From AC-50 sp035640455 (GTDB lineage: Bacteria > Actinomycetota > Thermoleophilia > Gaiellales > Gaiellaceae), in assembly GCA_035640455.1 (NCBI GenBank), contig DASQWB010000097.1, positions 1 to 55,555 on the forward strand: DNA of 55,555 nt. Direction: 5' to 3'. The number at the start of each line of letters is the position of its first letter. Position 1 is the stretch's first letter. The translations under genes and the position numbers were made by a program. The notes under the pieces are model-generated. The model was not told where the DNA came from and made no database searches. It saw only the letters and a program-made list of their open reading frames with translations. Below, piece by piece: positions 23,875-32,020 of the stretch.

Positions 23875-24211
23875 GGCTTCTGCTCGACAGCGTCGGGCAA
23901 GGGAAGCGATCGCCGCGCCGACGAACCTCGTTTTCGTCAGCGCCGCGACGGCGTGGGAGATCGCCGTCAAGCGAGCGCTCGGGAAGCTCGTCGCTCAGGG
24001 CGACGTCGAGGGATGGCTTCCGGCGAACGACTTCCGGCCGCTGCCGATCGAGGGCTCCGAAGCGGTCGCCTCCGCCGAGCTCCCGGCGCATCACCGCGAC
24101 CCGTTCGACCGGCTCCTCGTCGCGCAAGCCGAGACCGGCCGGATGACGATCGTGACGAGCGACGAGAACATCGCCAGGTACGGCGTCTCCGTCCTCTCGG
24201 CCGAGGACTGA
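23871..24211 (+). pseudogene. PIN-domain toxin remnant (VapC-like), deletion plus frameshift
   Basis: GTG 23871 begins RLLLD, the usual first strand of a PIN toxin with its first aspartate. After about eight codons the sequence jumps to another frame (from about 23894) reading REAIAAP, FVSAATAWEIAVKRALGKL, WLPANDFRPLPIE, HHRDPFDRLLVAQAE and IVTSDENIARYGV, ending at 24211. The expected stretch of about 20 residues after the first aspartate (including the conserved THALLWWL region) is missing. The first acidic residue is therefore separated from the E, D and D of the second piece, and the protein should be inactive. Confidence 0.78.
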
Positions 24212-24218
24212 GGCCGCC

Positions 24219-25229
24219 GTGGAGCTTCGCCGCTGGCTCGTCGACGGCGAGATCCTCGATCCAGAGCGTGGCTTCGAGCCGCGGTCGCTGCGCGTCGAGA
24301 TCCGCGAAGACCCGCTCACCGGTCACACGGCGCGTCTTCTGCCGCCCGCAGGCCTCCTGCCGCCGCAGGACGAGGACGATCTGCGCGCGCTGGGCGAGCA
24401 GACCCGTGCGGGATGCCCCTTCTGCTCCGAGCGGGTGGAGCAGGCGACGCCCAAGCTGCCGGCGCGAATCGCTCCCGAAGGCAGGATCCGGCGCGGAGAG
24501 GCGCTGCTCTTCCCGAACCTCCTGCCGTACGCGCAGTACAGCTCCGTATCCGTCTACTCGCCCGAGCGCCACGTCCTGCGGCTTCGCGACCTGACGCCGC
24601 GGCTAGTCGCCGACAACCTCGCCGCGCAGGTCGCGTGGGCCCGGGCGTGCGTCGAGGCGGATCCCGACGCCGCCTGGGTGTCGATCAACGCGAACCACAT
24701 GCTCCCTTCCGGGAGCTCGGTCTTCCATCCGCACCTGCAGGGCGTGGTGAACCCGGTGCCGACGACGATGCAGCGTCTGCTCGCCCAGGTCCCGTCGCAC
24801 CGCTTCGAGGACTACCTCGCCGGCGAGCAGGCGGAGGGCGTCCGCTACCTCGGCGGCCGCGAGCGCGTGGTGTGGCTCGCAAGCTTCGCTCCCGTCGGCC
24901 CGTGCGAGCTGCGTGCGTTCGTGCCGGGCATCGTCTCGCCTACCGGACTCGACGAGGACGCCGTCGAGGAGCTCGGCGCGGGGATCGCCACCGCCGCCAG
25001 CCTCTACGCCGAGCTCGGGTACGAGAGCTTCAACCTCGCGCTCTACGGCGCTCCGCCGGGCCCGGACGGCTATCCGCTCAACCTGCGGATGGTCTGCCGG
25101 TCGAGCGTGAACGCCTTCTACCGCTCCGATGCGACGTGGCTCGAACGGCTGCACTGGGAGGCGGCGATCGACGTGACGCCGGAGGAGCTCGCGCGGGCGG
25201 CGGGTGATCGTTTTCACACGGCCGAGTAA
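24219..25229 (+). CDS. Galactose-1-phosphate uridylyltransferase-like (HIT superfamily)
   Basis: 336 aa. A zinc-type cysteine pair CPFC (66-69) and the active site HPHLQ (H170, H172, Q174) are characteristic of GalT-type nucleotidyl transferases; NANHMLPSGSSVF precedes it. GalT itself swaps UMP between glucose-1-P and galactose-1-P, but with no Leloir genes nearby and divergence in the N-terminal half, another sugar phosphate or nucleotide is possible. GTG 24219 follows the toxin remnant by seven bases. The hppD promoter box lies directly over its stop. Confidence 0.75.
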   Translation: MELRRWLVDGEILDPERGFEPRSLRVEIREDPLTGHTARLLPPAGLLPPQDEDDLRALGEQTRAGCPFCSERVEQATPKLPARIAPEGRIRRGEALLFPNLLPYAQYSSVSVYSPERHVLRLRDLTPRLVADNLAAQVAWARACVEADPDAAWVSINANHMLPSGSSVFHPHLQGVVNPVPTTMQRLLAQVPSHRFEDYLAGEQAEGVRYLGGRERVVWLASFAPVGPCELRAFVPGIVSPTGLDEDAVEELGAGIATAASLYAELGYESFNLALYGAPPGPDGYPLNLRMVCRSSVNAFYRSDATWLERLHWEAAIDVTPEELARAAGDRFHTAE

Positions 25230-25232
25230 CAT
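25227..25232 (+). promoter_or_regulatory. -10 box of hppD (leaderless)
   Basis: TAACAT, six bases before GTG 25239; it includes the stop codon TAA of the upstream gene. Confidence 0.5.
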
Positions 25233-25238
25233 CCGAGC

Positions 25239-26339
25239 GTGAGCACGCCCGACTTCATGCCGCTGCTCGGCTGGGATCACGTCGAGCTCTGGGTCGGGAA
25301 CGCGAAGCAGGCGGCCTACTTCTACGAGCACGGGTTCGGCTTCACGCGGACGGCCTACGCGGGGCCCGAGACCGGCGTCCGCGACCGCGCCTCGTACGTG
25401 CTCGAGCAGGGCGACATCCGGTTCGTCCTCACGAGCCCGCTCCGCGAGGATCACGAGATCTCCCGGCACCAGTGCCGGCACGGCGACGGCGTGAAGGACA
25501 TCTCGCTCGCCGTCCCCGACGCCGCCGAGGCCTACCGGCAGGCGGTGCAGCGCGGCGCGCGGGGTGTCGCCGAGCCGCGCTGGCTCGAGGACGAGCACGG
25601 GCGGCTCCAGGTCTCGGCGATCGGGATCTACGGCGACACGATCCACTCCTTCGTGAACCGCGCCGAGTACCACGGCCCGTTCGCGCCCGGCTACGTCTCG
25701 GTCTCGGAGAACGGCCGCGCTGCTCCGGGGATCGGCCTGACGAACATCGACCACGTCGTCGGCAACGTCGAGCTCGGCCGCATGGACGAGTGGGTCGGCT
25801 TCTACGAGCGCGTGATGGGCTTCCGGGAGATGATCCACTTCTCCGACGAAGACATCTCGACCGAGTACTCGGCGCTCATGTCGAAGGTCATGTTCGGCGG
25901 CGAGGGCAAGATCAAGTTCCCGCTGAACGAGCCGGCGGAAGGCAGGCGCAAGAGCCAGATCGAGGAGTACCTCGACTTCTACGGCGGCCCGGGCGTCCAG
26001 CACGTCGCGCTCGCGACGACGAACATCGTCGAGACGGTCGAGGCGCTCAAGGAGCGCGGGATTGTTTTCCTCGACACGCCGGAGGCCTACTACGAGGACG
26101 TCGGCGACCGCGTGGGCGAGATCGACGAGTCGTACGACGACCTGCGCCGCCTGCTTATCCTCGCCGACCGCGACGACGACGGCTACCTGCTGCAGATCTT
26201 CACGAAGACGGCGCAGGACCGGCCGACGCTCTTCTTCGAGGTGATCGAGCGCCACGGCGCCCGCGGCTTCGGGGACGGCAACTTCAAGGCGCTCTTCGAG
26301 GCGATCGAGCGCGAGCAGGCGCTCCGCGGGAACCTCTGA
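25239..26339 (+). CDS. hppD: 4-hydroxyphenylpyruvate dioxygenase
   Basis: 366 aa. It converts 4-hydroxyphenylpyruvate to homogentisate, the second step of tyrosine breakdown, using non-haem iron. Both vicinal-oxygen-chelate halves are present; iron ligands are H172 (NIDHVVGN), H255 (VQHVALAT) and E334 (FFEVIERHGARGFGDGNFKA). The family C-terminal helix (FKALFEAIEREQ) is intact. The homogentisate dioxygenase and an FAH-type hydrolase lie 5-7 kb downstream on the same strand, completing most of the pathway. Confidence 0.96.
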   Translation: MSTPDFMPLLGWDHVELWVGNAKQAAYFYEHGFGFTRTAYAGPETGVRDRASYVLEQGDIRFVLTSPLREDHEISRHQCRHGDGVKDISLAVPDAAEAYRQAVQRGARGVAEPRWLEDEHGRLQVSAIGIYGDTIHSFVNRAEYHGPFAPGYVSVSENGRAAPGIGLTNIDHVVGNVELGRMDEWVGFYERVMGFREMIHFSDEDISTEYSALMSKVMFGGEGKIKFPLNEPAEGRRKSQIEEYLDFYGGPGVQHVALATTNIVETVEALKERGIVFLDTPEAYYEDVGDRVGEIDESYDDLRRLLILADRDDDGYLLQIFTKTAQDRPTLFFEVIERHGARGFGDGNFKALFEAIEREQALRGNL

Positions 26340-26392
26340 GTCGGCGCTGGCTCGTTCGGCCACGGCCGAATGAGTCAAGGAAAGATGGCTGG

Positions 26393-26398
26393 TACCTT
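26393..26398 (+). promoter_or_regulatory. -10 box of AbrB-type antitoxin gene; decides the start
   Basis: TACCTT, seven bases before GTG 26406. It would lie within coding sequence if ATG 26370 or 26385 were used. Confidence 0.4.
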
Positions 26399-26405
26399 TA
26401 CCCGC

Positions 26406-26660
26406 GTGAAGCGCAGGAACGGCTATACGCGGTTATCGAGCAAGCACCAGGTGACGATTCCGGTTGCCGTCCTCGCCCAAGTCGGCGCGAAGCCGGGAGA
26501 CGAGTTCCGGGTCGAGGCGAGCGACGATGGTCGCATCGTGCTCGCGCCGGAGCGATCGCTCGCGGAGCGGAGGCTCGAGGCGATCGACCGAATCGCTGGG
26601 ACCTATGCGGGGGTGTATCCGCCCGGTTACCTCGATGAGCTCCGCGACGAGTGGCGCTGA
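26406..26660 (+). CDS. AbrB/SpoVT-type antitoxin (VapB-like)
   Basis: 84 aa from GTG 26406. The swapped-hairpin AbrB fold is clear (TRLSSKHQVTIPVAVLAQVG and GDEFRVEASDDGRIVL), followed by a C-terminal tail that would bind the toxin. It probably represses its own promoter. ATG 26370 and ATG 26385 give longer proteins, but the extra residues are unlike the family and the -10 box lies between. Its end overlaps the PIN toxin start by ten bases. Confidence 0.82.
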   Translation: MKRRNGYTRLSSKHQVTIPVAVLAQVGAKPGDEFRVEASDDGRIVLAPERSLAERRLEAIDRIAGTYAGVYPPGYLDELRDEWR

Positions 26661-27040
26661 TCGTCCTCGACGCGAGCGTGGTCATTGGGTTGCTCGAGCC
26701 GCAGGACGCGCACCACGACGCTGCGACCGAGGCGCTTCGTGACCACGCGGCGGACACGCTGAGCCTGCCTGCGTCCGCATACGCCGAGATACTTACCGGG
26801 CCTGCTCGCGTAGGCCGACTCGAATCGGCCCGTGACGACATTGCCGCGCTCGGTGCCCGCGTCAGTCGGATCGATGAGCGCGTGGCCGAGGATGCCGCCC
26901 GCCTCCGTGCACGGTTTCGTTCGCTTCGCCTTCCGGACGCGCTCGTCATTGCCGAAGGCGAGTCGAGCTCCGCAGACAAGATCCTCACAACCGATCGCAC
27001 CTGGGCGCCGGTCAGCAGGCGCGTCCACGTGATCGGCTGA
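26651..27040 (+). CDS. PIN-domain toxin (VapC-like)
   Basis: 129 aa. PIN nuclease acidic residues are in place: D8 (IVLDASVV), E46 (SAYAEIL), D95 (LPDALVIA) and D113-D114-region (TTDRTW). Such toxins cut tRNA or rRNA when freed from antitoxin. GTG 26651 opens MALIVLDAS and overlaps the antitoxin end. The locus appears intact, unlike the other two toxin loci in the window. A strong terminator follows. Confidence 0.85.
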   Translation: MALIVLDASVVIGLLEPQDAHHDAATEALRDHAADTLSLPASAYAEILTGPARVGRLESARDDIAALGARVSRIDERVAEDAARLRARFRSLRLPDALVIAEGESSSADKILTTDRTWAPVSRRVHVIG

Positions 27041-27052
27041 TCCTTTCGAGGC

Positions 27053-27086
27053 GGGGCGGAGGCTCACACGAGCCTCCGCCCCGTTT
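27053..27086. terminator. Bidirectional rho-independent terminator
   Basis: Perfect 12-bp stem (27053-27064 with 27071-27082), 6-base loop, followed by GTTT. It lies between the toxin gene (+) and the secreted-protein gene (-), ending transcription from both sides. Confidence 0.85.
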
Positions 27087-27108
27087 GCGTCCTCGACGCC
27101 GGCTCCGG

Positions 27109-27519
27109 TTATTCGCAGCCGCTCCAGACCCCGCGGAGCAGCGAGAAGTCCGGCTGGCCGTCGCTGAACGCGATCAGGAAGACCCCGTCCTGGCGCTTGA
27201 AGATGGCGACCTTGTCGGTCTTGCAGAGCGCGCTCATGCCCAGCAGCGAGCTCGTCTCTCCGTTCGTGTAGTTCCCGTTCGCCCCCGGAAAGCCGAAGGC
27301 CGTCGAGTCCGCGCCGCCGGGCGAGGCGAAGCCCCACCCCGCAGGCGCCGACGGGTCGATGCTCGGCAGCCAGACCCAGTTGCCCTGGATGACGGGCGCG
27401 GTGCAGCTCAGGTTGCATGCGGGTGCGGAACGGCTGAAGTTCGCGCACGAATCTGCCGCGGCGACCGCCGGAGCGGCGAGCGCGGCCACGGCAAACAGGA
27501 CCAGAAGTCCTTTACGCAT
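27109..27519 (-). CDS. Secreted hypothetical protein
   Basis: 136 aa. An N-terminal signal peptide (MRKGLLVLFAVAALAAPAVA, cleavage after about AAA) leads a small mature domain with five cysteines (CANFSRSAPACNLSC, ALCK, SGCE), likely disulfide-linked outside the cell. Aromatic- and glycine-rich middle (GNWVWLPSIDPSAPAGWGF). Not recognised. ATG 27519 has AAGGGGGAG a few bases upstream, a clear ribosome binding site. Confidence 0.7.
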   Translation of the reverse strand: MRKGLLVLFAVAALAAPAVAAADSCANFSRSAPACNLSCTAPVIQGNWVWLPSIDPSAPAGWGFASPGGADSTAFGFPGANGNYTNGETSSLLGMSALCKTDKVAIFKRQDGVFLIAFSDGQPDFSLLRGVWSGCE

Positions 27520-27715
27520 TCACTCCCCCTTCTTGTCGAGATGGTTGGTCTCTCGCGCGCTCCGCCGCGGAGCGCAGGCGAAGCATGCCACGATGCATCG
27601 TAGTCCGCTACATTGGAACGGCTGTCTCAAGCGCCGACCCCCTCTAGAGGAATCGGGCTGCGATCCCTCGAACTCGGGTGGCCTCCGTACCTCCGCCCGC
27701 CGATGACGGGTTTAC
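27520..27715. other. Divergent intergenic region with palindrome and hairpin
   Basis: 196 bases between divergent genes. It holds a perfect 12-base palindrome ACGATGCATCGT (27590-27601), an inverted repeat with 9-base arms (27557-27565 and 27567-27575) in the leader of the secreted-protein gene, and a possible plus-strand -10 box TACATT (27609-27614). No tRNA or open frame supported. The palindrome is a reasonable operator candidate. Confidence 0.4.
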
Positions 27716-28666
27716 GTGTTGTTGGGCTCCCGGCGCTTCCTCTCCATCGGCCTGCCGCTCGCGATCGCGCTCGCGACGGTCGGTGCCTTCGTGGTCGTCG
27801 CGCACCGAACCGGAACGACGGTGCTCCATGCGGCGACGACGCCGAACTGGTTCCTGCTCGGAGCGGCGTTCGCGATCTCGGCCGGCGTGCAGCCGCTCCG
27901 CGCCTGGGCGTGGTCGTCGACGCTCCGCTCGGCGGTCGGCTTCCGCGCCGTCTACACGGCGAGCGCGGTCGGCTCCTTCCTCGACACCGTCCTCCCAGGC
28001 CGCCTCGGCGAGGGCTCGAAGGTCGCGGTGCTGAAGATCTCGGCGGGAAAGGAGTGGCCCGGCCTGCCGCGCGCGGGCGGGAGCCTCCTCTGCGCGCACC
28101 TCGTCGAGATGATCGCCTTCGCGCTCGTCGGCGCCGTCTCCGCTTTCTTCCTGCCGCTTCCCGGCTGGGCGCGCTGGACCGTCGTCCTCGGGCTCGGCGC
28201 CGCCTCGGCGGGGCTCGCGCTTGCGGGCGTCCTCCACCGGCGGCTCGGACGGCGGCTGCCCCGCTTCGTCGACGGCTTCCTCGCCGGCGCAGCGGCGCCG
28301 CTGCGCACGCTGGCGCTCGCGCTCGCGATCCTGCTCGCGACGTGGATCGCGCGAGGGGCCGGCGTCTACCTGCTGCTCCACGCGCTGCACCTCGACGTGA
28401 GCGTTCGCGCCGCGCTCCTCTACATGCTCGTCACGGGGCTCGCGAACACGGCGCCGCTCCTGCCCGGGAACGCGGGCATCTACCAGGGCGCGGCCCTCGG
28501 CGCGCTCGCGCTCGTCCACAAGGCCGGCGCGCACGCGGTCGCGGCCAGCCTGCTCGCCCCGGTCGTCGTCAGCGTCGCGGCCGGCACGGCCGCGCTCGTC
28601 GGGCTCGCGCTCTACGGCCGGCGCGTCGTCGAGCTCTCGCGGGCGGCGCTACAGTTCGGCGCCTGA
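27716..28666 (+). CDS. Flippase-like integral membrane protein (UPF0104 type)
   Basis: 316 aa, about eight hydrophobic segments. The loop GSFLDTVLPGRLGEGSKVAVL and the later LLPGNAGIYQGAALG parallel the protein at 10694-11761, so this is a second, divergent member of the flippase-like transmembrane family. No glycosyltransferase is adjacent here. GTG 27716 (then TTG TTG) is the first start; no ribosome binding site is obvious. It shares a CTGA with the following gene. Confidence 0.75.
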   Translation: MLLGSRRFLSIGLPLAIALATVGAFVVVAHRTGTTVLHAATTPNWFLLGAAFAISAGVQPLRAWAWSSTLRSAVGFRAVYTASAVGSFLDTVLPGRLGEGSKVAVLKISAGKEWPGLPRAGGSLLCAHLVEMIAFALVGAVSAFFLPLPGWARWTVVLGLGAASAGLALAGVLHRRLGRRLPRFVDGFLAGAAAPLRTLALALAILLATWIARGAGVYLLLHALHLDVSVRAALLYMLVTGLANTAPLLPGNAGIYQGAALGALALVHKAGAHAVAASLLAPVVVSVAAGTAALVGLALYGRRVVELSRAALQFGA

Positions 28667-29439
28667 GCGCCGCCGGCTTCCTCTCCGCGCCAGCTCGGCA
28701 AGCCGCCTCCCTTCGCGAGACCGCCCACCGGCCGTGGCCGCTGCCGCCCGGCTCGTGGCGGATGGGGCAGACCTGGGAGGACCTCCTCTTTGCGCACTGG
28801 CGCGTGGACGCGGACGCGCTGCGGCCGCTCGTGCCCGAGGCGCTCCGGCTCCACACCCACGACGGCGCGGCCTGGCTCGGGATCACGCCGTTCAAGATCA
28901 GCGCTCTCCGCCTGCGCGGGACGCTGCCGCTGCCGCGCGTCTCGAGCTTCCTCGAGCTCAACGTGCGGACGTACGTGACGGCGGGCGGCAAGCCTGGGAT
29001 CTGGTTCTTCAGCCTCGACGCGTCGAGCCAGCTCGCGGTCGAGGCCGCGCGCCGCATCTACAAGCTGCCCTACTTCCGGGCGCGCATCTCGGCCGACCGC
29101 TGGGACGGCTGGATCGAGTTCGACTCCTCGCGTGCCGACTCCGGCTCCGCGCCGCACGTGTTCAGCGCGCACTACCGTCCCTCGGGCGACGAGCTCACGG
29201 CGCAGCCGGGCTCGCTCGAGGAGTTCCTCACCGAGCGCTACTGCCTCTACGCCGTCGACGATCGCGGCCGCCTGCACCGGGCGGAGATCCACCACTCGCC
29301 GTGGCCGCTTCGGCCGGCGGAGGCGCGGATCGAGCTGAACACGATGGCGCCGGACGACCTCGAGCTTCCGGACGAGCGGCCGCTACTCCACTTCGCGGCC
29401 GTCCAGGACGTCGTGGTCTGGCCGCTTCGCCCGGTCTGA
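28663..29439 (+). CDS. DUF2071 (YqjF-like) protein, apparent CTG start
   Basis: 258 aa if begun at CTG 28663, in a CTGA overlap with the upstream stop. The family core is clear (TWEDLLFAHWRVDADALRPL, FLELNVRTYV, GIWFFSLDASSQLAVEAAR, YKLPYFRARI). Family-like sequence HRPWPLPPGSW precedes the first usual start codon (ATG 28762), which would cut it off, and no ATG, GTG or TTG lies in frame between. Function of the family is unknown; the fold resembles acetoacetate decarboxylase. ATG 28762 is the conservative alternative start. Confidence 0.75.
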   Translation: MSAAGFLSAPARQAASLRETAHRPWPLPPGSWRMGQTWEDLLFAHWRVDADALRPLVPEALRLHTHDGAAWLGITPFKISALRLRGTLPLPRVSSFLELNVRTYVTAGGKPGIWFFSLDASSQLAVEAARRIYKLPYFRARISADRWDGWIEFDSSRADSGSAPHVFSAHYRPSGDELTAQPGSLEEFLTERYCLYAVDDRGRLHRAEIHHSPWPLRPAEARIELNTMAPDDLELPDERPLLHFAAVQDVVVWPLRPV

Positions 29440-29480
29440 GCCGGGTCGGCGCCCCGTGCGCCGTGCGATCCTTCCCGGCC

Positions 29481-30839
29481 GTGAGCCCGCAACGCCGCAC
29501 TGCGCTCGTCTCCGTCGCGGCCGCGGCCGTTCTGATCGCCCTGAAGCTCGTCACCGGGCTCGCGACGCACAGCCTCGGCCTCGTCTCCGAGGCTGTGCAC
29601 TCCGGCACGGACCTTGTCGCCGCGCTGCTCACCTTCTTCGCCGTCGGCGTCGCGGGACGGCCGGCCGACACGGCCCACCCCTACGGGCACGGGAAGGCGG
29701 AGCACCTGAGCGCGCTCGCCGAGGGCGCGATCCTCGTCGCCGCGAGCCTCGTGATCGCCGAGCGAGCGATCGCCCGGCTCGCCGGCTCGACGAGCGCCCA
29801 CGTCCACGCGACGTGGTACGCGCTCCTCGTCATCGGCGTCGTGATCGCCGTCGACGTGACCCGGACGACCGTGTCGTTCCGCGCGGCGCGGCGCTACCGC
29901 AGCGCCGCCCTGGGCGCGAACGCGCTCCACTTCGCGTCCGACCTCGCCGGCTCGAGCGCCGTTCTCCTCGGGCTCGTGCTCGCCCGCGCCGGACACCCGC
30001 GGGCGGACGCCGTCGCGGCGCTCTTCGTCGCCGTCCTCGTCCTCCTCGCCGCCGGTCGGCTCATGCGGCAGAACGTCGACGTCCTCATGGACCGCGTGCC
30101 GACCGAGGCGCAGGAGGCGGCGCGGGCGGCGATCGCGCGGCTCAGTCCGCCCGTCGAGCTCCGGCGGCTGCGGATGCGGCAGGCGGCGGGGCGGCACTTC
30201 GCCGACGTCGTGATCGGGGTCTCGCCGGGGGCGGCGGTGGAGCAGGGTCACGAGGCCGCGGACGCGGTGGAGGACGCCGTCCAGCGCGCCGTGCCCGAGA
30301 GCGACGTCGTCGTCCACGTCGAGCCGCAGGCCGGGGACGAGGCGATCCGCGAGCGGGCGAGGACCGCCGCGATGCGCGTCCCGCGGGTGCGCGAGATCCA
30401 CAACGTCAGCGTCCTTCGAGTCGGGCCCGAGACCGAGGTGTCCCTGCACCTCAAGCTCCCCGGGGAGCTGACGCTCGAGGAGGCGCACGCGATCGCGAGC
30501 GAGGTCGAGCGGGCGATCCGCGAGTCGGCGGACGAGGTGACGGCGGTGCAGACGCACCTCGAGCCGCTCGCCGAGCCCGAGCCGGGACGCGCGGCGCCGA
30601 GCTCGGGCGCGGCCGGCGACGCAGAGGCCGTCCGCCGCATCGTCCGCGAGGCGACCGGCGCGCCGCCGCGCGAGCTCCGGTTCCTGCAGACGGACGACGG
30701 GCTGGTCGCGTTTCTGACGCTCGGCCTCGACCCGGCGAGCCCCTTGTCGGAGGCGCACGATCGCGCGAGCCGGATCGAGGAGGAGATCCGCCGCGAGCGC
30801 CCCGAGATCGCCGACGTAATCGTCCACACGGAGCCGTGA
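29481..30839 (+). CDS. Cation diffusion facilitator with three cytoplasmic domains
   Basis: 452 aa, well above the roughly 300 of a standard CDF exporter of zinc, iron or manganese. Six hydrophobic segments occupy residues 8-200; metal sites are H40-D44 (EAVHSGTD) and H150-D154 (ALHFASD). The C-terminus contains three similar units (about 207-282, 286-362, 380-452), each ending in a V-x-H-x-EP stretch (VVVHVEP, AVQTHLEP, VIVHTEP), i.e. a triplicated ZT-dimer ferredoxin-like domain. GTG 29481 is chosen because hydrophobic sequence begins ten residues later. Confidence 0.85.
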   Translation: MSPQRRTALVSVAAAAVLIALKLVTGLATHSLGLVSEAVHSGTDLVAALLTFFAVGVAGRPADTAHPYGHGKAEHLSALAEGAILVAASLVIAERAIARLAGSTSAHVHATWYALLVIGVVIAVDVTRTTVSFRAARRYRSAALGANALHFASDLAGSSAVLLGLVLARAGHPRADAVAALFVAVLVLLAAGRLMRQNVDVLMDRVPTEAQEAARAAIARLSPPVELRRLRMRQAAGRHFADVVIGVSPGAAVEQGHEAADAVEDAVQRAVPESDVVVHVEPQAGDEAIRERARTAAMRVPRVREIHNVSVLRVGPETEVSLHLKLPGELTLEEAHAIASEVERAIRESADEVTAVQTHLEPLAEPEPGRAAPSSGAAGDAEAVRRIVREATGAPPRELRFLQTDDGLVAFLTLGLDPASPLSEAHDRASRIEEEIRRERPEIADVIVHTEP

Positions 30840-30942
30840 AAGTCGGCGCGAAGTCGGCACACGGCTGGTGCGGCGCGGCGCCTACCCTGGTGTTCATCCC
30901 CGGCTGGGTGGGGGTTTGGGATGGGATCGCCCCGGCACGCGA

Positions 30943-31755
30943 ATGAGGCTCTGCATGTTCAGCCCCAAGGGCCGCGATCTCGAGCGCGGCTGGCCGGGGA
31001 TCGTCGAGGGGAGCGTCGTCGTCCAGGTCGCGGCCCAGACGATCCAGTCGTTCTTCACCGGCGGCGGCCGGGCCCGCCGGCACGCGGAGTACCCGCTCGC
31101 CGAGGTCGACCTGCGCCCGCCCGTCCTCCACCCGCCGTCCGTCCGCGACTTCTACGCCTTCGAGCAGCACGTCCGCACCGCGCGGGCGGCACGCGGCCTG
31201 GACGTGCCGCCGGAGTGGTACGAGCAGCCCGTCTTCTACTTCTCGAACCCGGCCGCGATCTACGGCCCCGAGGACGAGATCCCCTATCCGGAGGGCACCA
31301 GCGAGCTCGACTACGAGCTCGAGGTGGCAGCGGTCGTCGGCGCCGACGGGCGGATCGGCGGCTTCACGGTCATGAACGACTGGTCGGCGCGCGACCTCCA
31401 GCGCGCCGAGATGAAGCTCGGCCTCGGGCCCGCGAAGGGCAAGGACTTCGCGACGAGTCTCGGGCCGTTCGTCGTCACCCCCGACGAGTTCGACGGCTCG
31501 AGCGGGACCATGGTCGCCCGCGTGAACGGCGAGGAGCGCTCCCGTGGCGAGCTCGCCGACATGTACCACTCGTGGGACGCGATCGCCGCCCACGCGGCGG
31601 GGAACACGCACCTCGTGTCGGGCGACGTCCTCGGCTCGGGCACCGTCGGCAAAGGGTGCATCCTCGAGCTCGGCGACGGCCGCTGGCTGAGGCCGGGCGA
31701 CGTCGTCGAGCTCGAGGTCGAGGGAATCGGCATCCTCCGAAACCGCATCGTCTGA
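30943..31755 (+). CDS. Fumarylacetoacetate hydrolase family protein
   Basis: 270 aa. Metal-binding acids of the FAH fold are visible: E125 and E127 (DYELEVAAVVG) and D146 (VMNDWSARDLQ), with KGKDFATSLGPF and the C-terminal GSGTVGKGCILE typical of the short FAH-like group. Close to hppD and hmgA it is most likely the fumarylacetoacetase of tyrosine breakdown, yielding fumarate and acetoacetate, though the family also includes other C-C bond hydrolases and decarboxylases. ATG 30943 gives the expected N-terminus (MRLCMFSPKG). Confidence 0.82.
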   Translation: MRLCMFSPKGRDLERGWPGIVEGSVVVQVAAQTIQSFFTGGGRARRHAEYPLAEVDLRPPVLHPPSVRDFYAFEQHVRTARAARGLDVPPEWYEQPVFYFSNPAAIYGPEDEIPYPEGTSELDYELEVAAVVGADGRIGGFTVMNDWSARDLQRAEMKLGLGPAKGKDFATSLGPFVVTPDEFDGSSGTMVARVNGEERSRGELADMYHSWDAIAAHAAGNTHLVSGDVLGSGTVGKGCILELGDGRWLRPGDVVELEVEGIGILRNRIV

Positions 31756-31779
31756 AGCGGACATGTGGAGCGCATGAGC

Positions 31780-31785
31780 TAATGT
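31780..31785 (+). promoter_or_regulatory. -10 box of RHH antitoxin gene (leaderless)
   Basis: TAATGT, seven bases before ATG 31793. Confidence 0.5.
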
Positions 31786-31792
31786 GCTAGAC

Positions 31793-32020
31793 ATGGCCCA
31801 CATCCAGATCCGGAACGTCCCGCCCGAGCTCCACCGAAAGCTGAAGGCGCGTGCTGCCGAGGCTGGGCTGACGCTCTCCGAGTACCTGCTCCGGCAGGCG
31901 AAGCGCAGCGCCGACGCCCCGACTCTCGAGGAGGCGGTGCGGCGAATTCGGTCGCGGAAGCACGTTCGCCTGAAGACGCGGCCAGCCGACCTCATCCGCG
32001 AAGACCGGGATTCGCACTGA
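31793..32020 (+). CDS. Ribbon-helix-helix antitoxin (FitA/VapB-like)
   Basis: 75 aa. The first 45 residues are an RHH DNA-binding fold (IQIRNVPPELHRKLKARAAE, LTLSEYLLRQA), followed by a positively charged linker and a toxin-binding tail (RPADLIREDRDSH). It probably represses its operon as a dimer with the PIN toxin. ATG 31793 is favoured over GTG 31784 by the TAATGT box. Its stop overlaps the toxin frame at CTGA. Confidence 0.82.
   Translation: MAHIQIRNVPPELHRKLKARAAEAGLTLSEYLLRQAKRSADAPTLEEAVRRIRSRKHVRLKTRPADLIREDRDSH

Noticed and set aside
27600..27715. Possible tRNA gene in the intergenic region
   Set aside because: A T-loop-like GTTCGAG appears on the minus strand, but its flanks do not pair and no acceptor or anticodon stem can be formed.
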